NCBI GenBank assembly: GCA_013336025.1
Contig: JAAXUM010000048.1
Coordinates: 1 to 9,118, forward strand
Source of the DNA: Chlorobiaceae bacterium
GTDB lineage: Bacteria; Bacteroidota; Chlorobiia; Chlorobiales; Chlorobiaceae
Direction: 5' to 3'
Length of the DNA: 9,118 bases
Shown here: positions 6,980-9,118 of the stretch, piece by piece
How the letters are laid out: each line of letters opens with the position of its first letter
Position numbering within the stretch: position 1 is the stretch's first letter
Translations under genes and position numbers: made by a program
Notes under the pieces: generated by a model
What the model was told of the DNA's origin: nothing
The model's database searches: none
Seen by the model: only the letters and a program-made list of their open reading frames with translations

Positions 6980-7453
6980 TCAGTCGGAAGAAAGATATTT
7001 GTATTCATAGATATGATTCTGATCATCGTCACTCATGTCCTCTTGATGGATATCGTGACAATCATCCTCAATAAAACCTTCGTCATCCTCTTCACCGTTC
7101 TTTTTTCGCTTGTTGAGAAACTGAATTCTTCTTGCCTTGATTTCAACAACAGTCCTCGACGTGCCATCCTGAGCCTTCCATGTTCGACTCTGCAGCTCTC
7201 CATCAACCAGCACAGCAGAACTTTTCTTCAGGTTATCACGACAACTCTCAGCAAGCTTGTTCCAGGCGACAACACCAACGTAACAAACATCCTCCTGCCA
7301 CTGGTGATTGCTGTCCCTGAACCTTCTGTTGCATGCAATTGAAAAATTAACGACAGGTGTTCCTCCTGAATTAGTTTGCCTGAAAACAGGATCTTTCGTC
7401 AAATTCCCGGCAATTACTACGCTGTTGATCTCAGGCATTTTTAATTCAGCCAT
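6980..7453 (-). CDS. ssb: Single-stranded DNA-binding protein with atypical C-terminus
   Basis: Coats single-stranded DNA in replication, repair and recombination. The 157-residue product has an OB fold over about residues 6-112 (INSVVIAGNLTKDPVF, VVNFSIACNRRF, YVGVVAWNKLAE, LVDGELQSRTWKAQDG, VVEIKARRIQFL) and then an acidic tail. The tail is odd: it ends EYKYLSSD instead of the DD(I/L)PF tip that recruits partner proteins in most bacteria. A loosely similar HDIHQ lies about 25 residues before the end. The ATG at 7453 has an AGGG site about 8 bases upstream; ATG at codon 6 is a weaker alternative. Its place between rpsF and rpsR is the common one. Some green sulfur bacteria have a second ssb elsewhere (recollection), which could carry the usual tip. 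Confidence 0.95.
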   Translation of the reverse strand: MAELKMPEINSVVIAGNLTKDPVFRQTNSGGTPVVNFSIACNRRFRDSNHQWQEDVCYVGVVAWNKLAESCRDNLKKSSAVLVDGELQSRTWKAQDGTSRTVVEIKARRIQFLNKRKKNGEEDDEGFIEDDCHDIHQEDMSDDDQNHIYEYKYLSSD

Positions 7454-7520
7454 AGCATCTTCCCTGTTTTAGTATCAAAAGTATCGTTTCGCTGTGAGCA
7501 TTCAGATCTTGGCCTGACCG

Positions 7521-7922
7521 TTATTTACCATCACCTTCGGATACCTCGGCTTCATTGCCGGCATTATCTTCAGGACTGCCAATGACAACACTGTATTTTT
7601 CAACCCTCTTGCGCATTTCAAGCAAAGCGCTGGTAAGATGAATAATCAGATAACGCAAAAGCGCCTCTTCATAGCGGAGAACTTTTTCGATCTCTGCAAT
7701 AACCGAAGTGCCGGCAGTGAATTCAATATGTGCATAATAACCGATGGTTTTTTTATTGATCGGATATGCGGTTTTTCTTCTGCCAACCTCAAGGACGCTG
7801 CTGATGCTTCCGCCTTTATCGGCAATAACCTTCTGTACCATCTCCATTGCAGCAGCGATAACCTCATCCTGAAGACCGCCGTCAATGATTACTGTACATT
7901 CATAGAGTTTTTTTGTTTCCAT
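7521..7922 (-). CDS. rpsF: 30S ribosomal protein S6
   Basis: Platform protein of the small subunit that works as a dimer with S18. From the ATG at 7922 it has 133 residues: [17 protein letters not shown], the loop [19 protein letters not shown], the strand [28 protein letters not shown], and an acidic tail that is common and variable in S6. The start is uncertain. METKK at 7922 fits the family start but has only AGG at about 11 bases. An in-frame ATG at 7943 adds seven residues (MLSGICA) and has GAGG at spacing 8, the better site. The frame runs open to 8042, but that stretch is not S6-like. It is the first gene of the operon, with ssb 67 bases downstream. The leader holds hairpins that may be its control site. 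Confidence 0.95.
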   Translation of the reverse strand: METKKLYECTVIIDGGLQDEVIAAAMEMVQKVIADKGGSISSVLEVGRRKTAYPINKKTIGYYAHIEFTAGTSVIAEIEKVLRYEEALLRYLIIHLTSALLEMRKRVEKYSVVIGSPEDNAGNEAEVSEGDGK

Positions 7923-7959
7923 AGCGCAAATACCTGATAACATTGTTCTTTCCTCAGTT

Positions 7960-8000
7960 GCTTGCATGACGGCGAAGGTACGGCATTGCGCAAGCCGGCC
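7960..8000 (-). promoter_or_regulatory. GC-rich hairpins in the rpsF leader, candidate S6:S18 control site
   Basis: Two mutually exclusive folds are visible on the - strand. In one, CGGC (7997-7994) pairs with GCCG (7984-7981), with an outer GG/CC pair. In the other, GCTTGC (7995-7990) pairs with GCAAGC (7965-7960), with a further 3-bp ATG/CAT extension and a loop containing CCG twice. The second fold ends just before the GAGG site of the 7943 start. In many bacteria an S6:S18 leader with an exposed CCG represses rpsF. The match here is by eye only. Confidence 0.35.
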
Positions 8001-8163
8001 CCGCGGATTCATCTGATTAAAACAAATGAACACCACCTGCAAATTTGAACCTTAAAGGTAAGGTATTGGCATCATTTTTCCAACCCTCAATAATTCGCAA
8101 GCATCAACTGAAGCAGGAGCCGTTGAGAAGCAGCGAACGGAATGTTCATGCTCTGGCAAAGGA

Positions 8164-8934
8164 TCAGGAAAAATCAGAAAGCTCAAGAAGAATCGGTGCA
8201 TGATCTGAACTTCTTTCATCCCGATCAACAGTGGTCATCGTTACCCTTTCTGCGATAGCGGCTGAAAGAAAAAAACAGTCGATACGCCAGCCAAGGTTTC
8301 TCTCTCGTGCATTTTTCCAGTATGGCCACCAGGTAAACAGATCGTTGCGCTCCGGGGCTCTCTCTCTCATGACATCATGAAGCCCGAGCGCAAGCTGGGC
8401 ATCGATTGAAGCCCGCTCTTCAGCTCTCAGGCCAACGGCGCCAGGCTTGTTCTGGGAGCGATGAACGTCAATATCCCGATGAGCAACATTCATGTCACCG
8501 GCAAAAATCACCTGACGCCCCTGAAGAAGAAGGTTCTCAATAAAAAGTCTTGTTTGTTCAAAATAATGAAGCTTCAGACGATAATGCTCCTCCCCCTCCC
8601 CGCGAGGGACATAGCTCCCTGCAAGGGTAAACTGTTCAGTATGAAGAACGCAGGTTCTGTTTTCGAAATCGAATACCGGGATCTCCCATTCACATGTGCC
8701 GGAAATCGAACCCTTCCGGACAAGCATCCCGGTGCCGCTGTACCCCTTGCGAAACGAAGAGCCGTTCCAGAAACTCACATACCCCTGCAGATCACTGACA
8801 GAGGCCGGAATATCCGTCAGATCAGCCTTAACCTCCTGCAGAACGAGAATATCCGGTGTGTTGCGACCAATCCATGAAACAAGAGCCTCCTGACGGGCCC
8901 GTATTCCATTGATATTCCACGAAGCTATTTTCAT
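8164..8934 (-). CDS. xth: Exodeoxyribonuclease III / AP endonuclease
   Basis: Cuts DNA at abasic sites and removes 3' blocking groups in base excision repair. The 256-residue product is a complete member of the exonuclease III (endonuclease/exonuclease/phosphatase fold) family, close to the usual 255-270. Metal and catalytic residues are present: Asn7 (SWNINGIRA), Glu34 (LQEVKA), Tyr108 (SYVPRGE), Asp147 and Asn149 (AGDMNVAHRDID), Asp219 (GWRIDCFF), and Asp244-His245 (SSDHAPILLEL). The aromatic stretch TWWPYWKNARERN matches the DNA-binding region. The ATG at 8934 overlaps the stop of the upstream gene as ATGA, with only a weak AGAG ribosome site, so translational coupling is likely. I see no terminator between it and rpsF, so some transcription could read on into the ribosomal operon. 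Confidence 0.95.
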   Translation of the reverse strand: MKIASWNINGIRARQEALVSWIGRNTPDILVLQEVKADLTDIPASVSDLQGYVSFWNGSSFRKGYSGTGMLVRKGSISGTCEWEIPVFDFENRTCVLHTEQFTLAGSYVPRGEGEEHYRLKLHYFEQTRLFIENLLLQGRQVIFAGDMNVAHRDIDVHRSQNKPGAVGLRAEERASIDAQLALGLHDVMRERAPERNDLFTWWPYWKNARERNLGWRIDCFFLSAAIAERVTMTTVDRDERSSDHAPILLELSDFS

Positions 8935-9118
8935 GACCGTTCTCTGTTGAAATAGTCGATAATCTTTTTGGCAATCAGCGGTTCCTGCAACTCATTCATA
9001 CATCGAAAATGGCCTTTCGGGCAATGCTCACGACCGATATGAGAACAGGGTCGGCAACGAAGACCCTCCACTTCAAACAGCTTAAACGGCGTATGGTAGG
9101 GAAGAAACCCGAAAGATG
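8931..9118 (-). CDS. Glycosyltransferase family 9 (heptosyltransferase-like), 3' end only
   Basis: Only the last 61 residues are in the window; the rest lies beyond the right edge. The first whole codon is at 9116-9114 and the TGA is at 8933-8931. The visible part has the cysteine-rich C-terminal signature often seen in family 9 glycosyltransferases: LRCRPCSHIGREHCPKGHFRC, reading C-x2-C, then C-P-x-G-H-F-x-C, followed by an amphipathic helix (EPLIAKKIIDYFNRER). Such enzymes add heptose or related sugars to lipopolysaccharide core at the inner membrane face. The exact substrate cannot be told from this end. It overlaps xth by four bases (ATGA), so the two are almost certainly co-transcribed. 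Confidence 0.75.
   Translation of the reverse strand, partial: SFGFLPYHTPFKLFEVEGLRCRPCSHIGREHCPKGHFRCMNELQEPLIAKKIIDYFNRERS

Noticed and set aside
6911..7342. + strand frame of 143 codons over ssb
   Set aside because: It looks hydrophobic and membrane-like, but the reverse strand encodes a clear SSB OB fold; I see no ribosome site or relatives.
7470..7486. Direct repeat AGTATC-aaa-AGTATC between rpsF and ssb
   Set aside because: Only two 6-base copies in an AT-rich gap; too short to claim a binding site.
7923..8042. N-terminal extension of rpsF to 8042
   Set aside because: The added residues are not S6-like and overlap the probable leader hairpins; only the ATG at 7943 remains a serious alternative start.
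8461..8877. + strand frame opposite xth
   Set aside because: All active-site residues of exonuclease III are on the - strand; this frame has no signature.

Overview
The window looks like a piece of a green sulfur bacterium (Chlorobiaceae) chromosome. That placement rests on my recollection of Chlorobium ribosomal protein sequences: L35, L20, S6 and IF3 read very close to those versions. It also fits the gene order. No alignment was run, so treat the family as likely and the species as unknown. Nothing suggests a mobile element, CRISPR array, tRNA or rRNA.

The left part (1-3816, + strand) is the classic translation cluster thrS-infC-rpmI-rplT-pheS. It encodes threonyl-tRNA synthetase (5' part cut by the window edge), initiation factor 3, ribosomal proteins L35 and L20, and the phenylalanyl-tRNA synthetase alpha subunit. 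The genes are 15, 42, 26 and 16 bases apart, so they are very probably one transcript. Several starts have no recognisable Shine-Dalgarno sequence. pheT does not follow pheS. Instead, a convergent gene ends 9 bases beyond the pheS stop codon.

The centre (3826-5982, - strand) holds three genes I cannot name. Two form an operon, reading right to left: a probable outer-membrane lipoprotein and then a helix-rich soluble protein. The third, upstream, is a 129-residue conserved-looking cytoplasmic protein. It appears to be its own transcription unit, with a good sigma70-like promoter, a dyad at the predicted transcript start and an intrinsic terminator.

The right part (6190-7922, - strand) is the ribosomal/replication operon rpsF-ssb-rpsR-rplI (S6, single-stranded DNA-binding protein, S18, L9), closed by a perfect 10-bp intrinsic terminator at 6083-6131. 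The rpsF leader has GC-rich hairpins that could be an S6:S18 autoregulatory site. Further right, xth (exonuclease III-type AP endonuclease) overlaps by ATGA the 3' end of a truncated gene that resembles a family 9 glycosyltransferase (lipopolysaccharide heptosyltransferase type).

Most of the window is core housekeeping. The points most worth a second look are the SSB that lacks the usual DD(I/L)PF tip, the rpsF leader, the unknown lipoprotein operon, and the promoter/terminator overlap in front of the 129-residue gene. I found no convincing undescribed multi-gene system.
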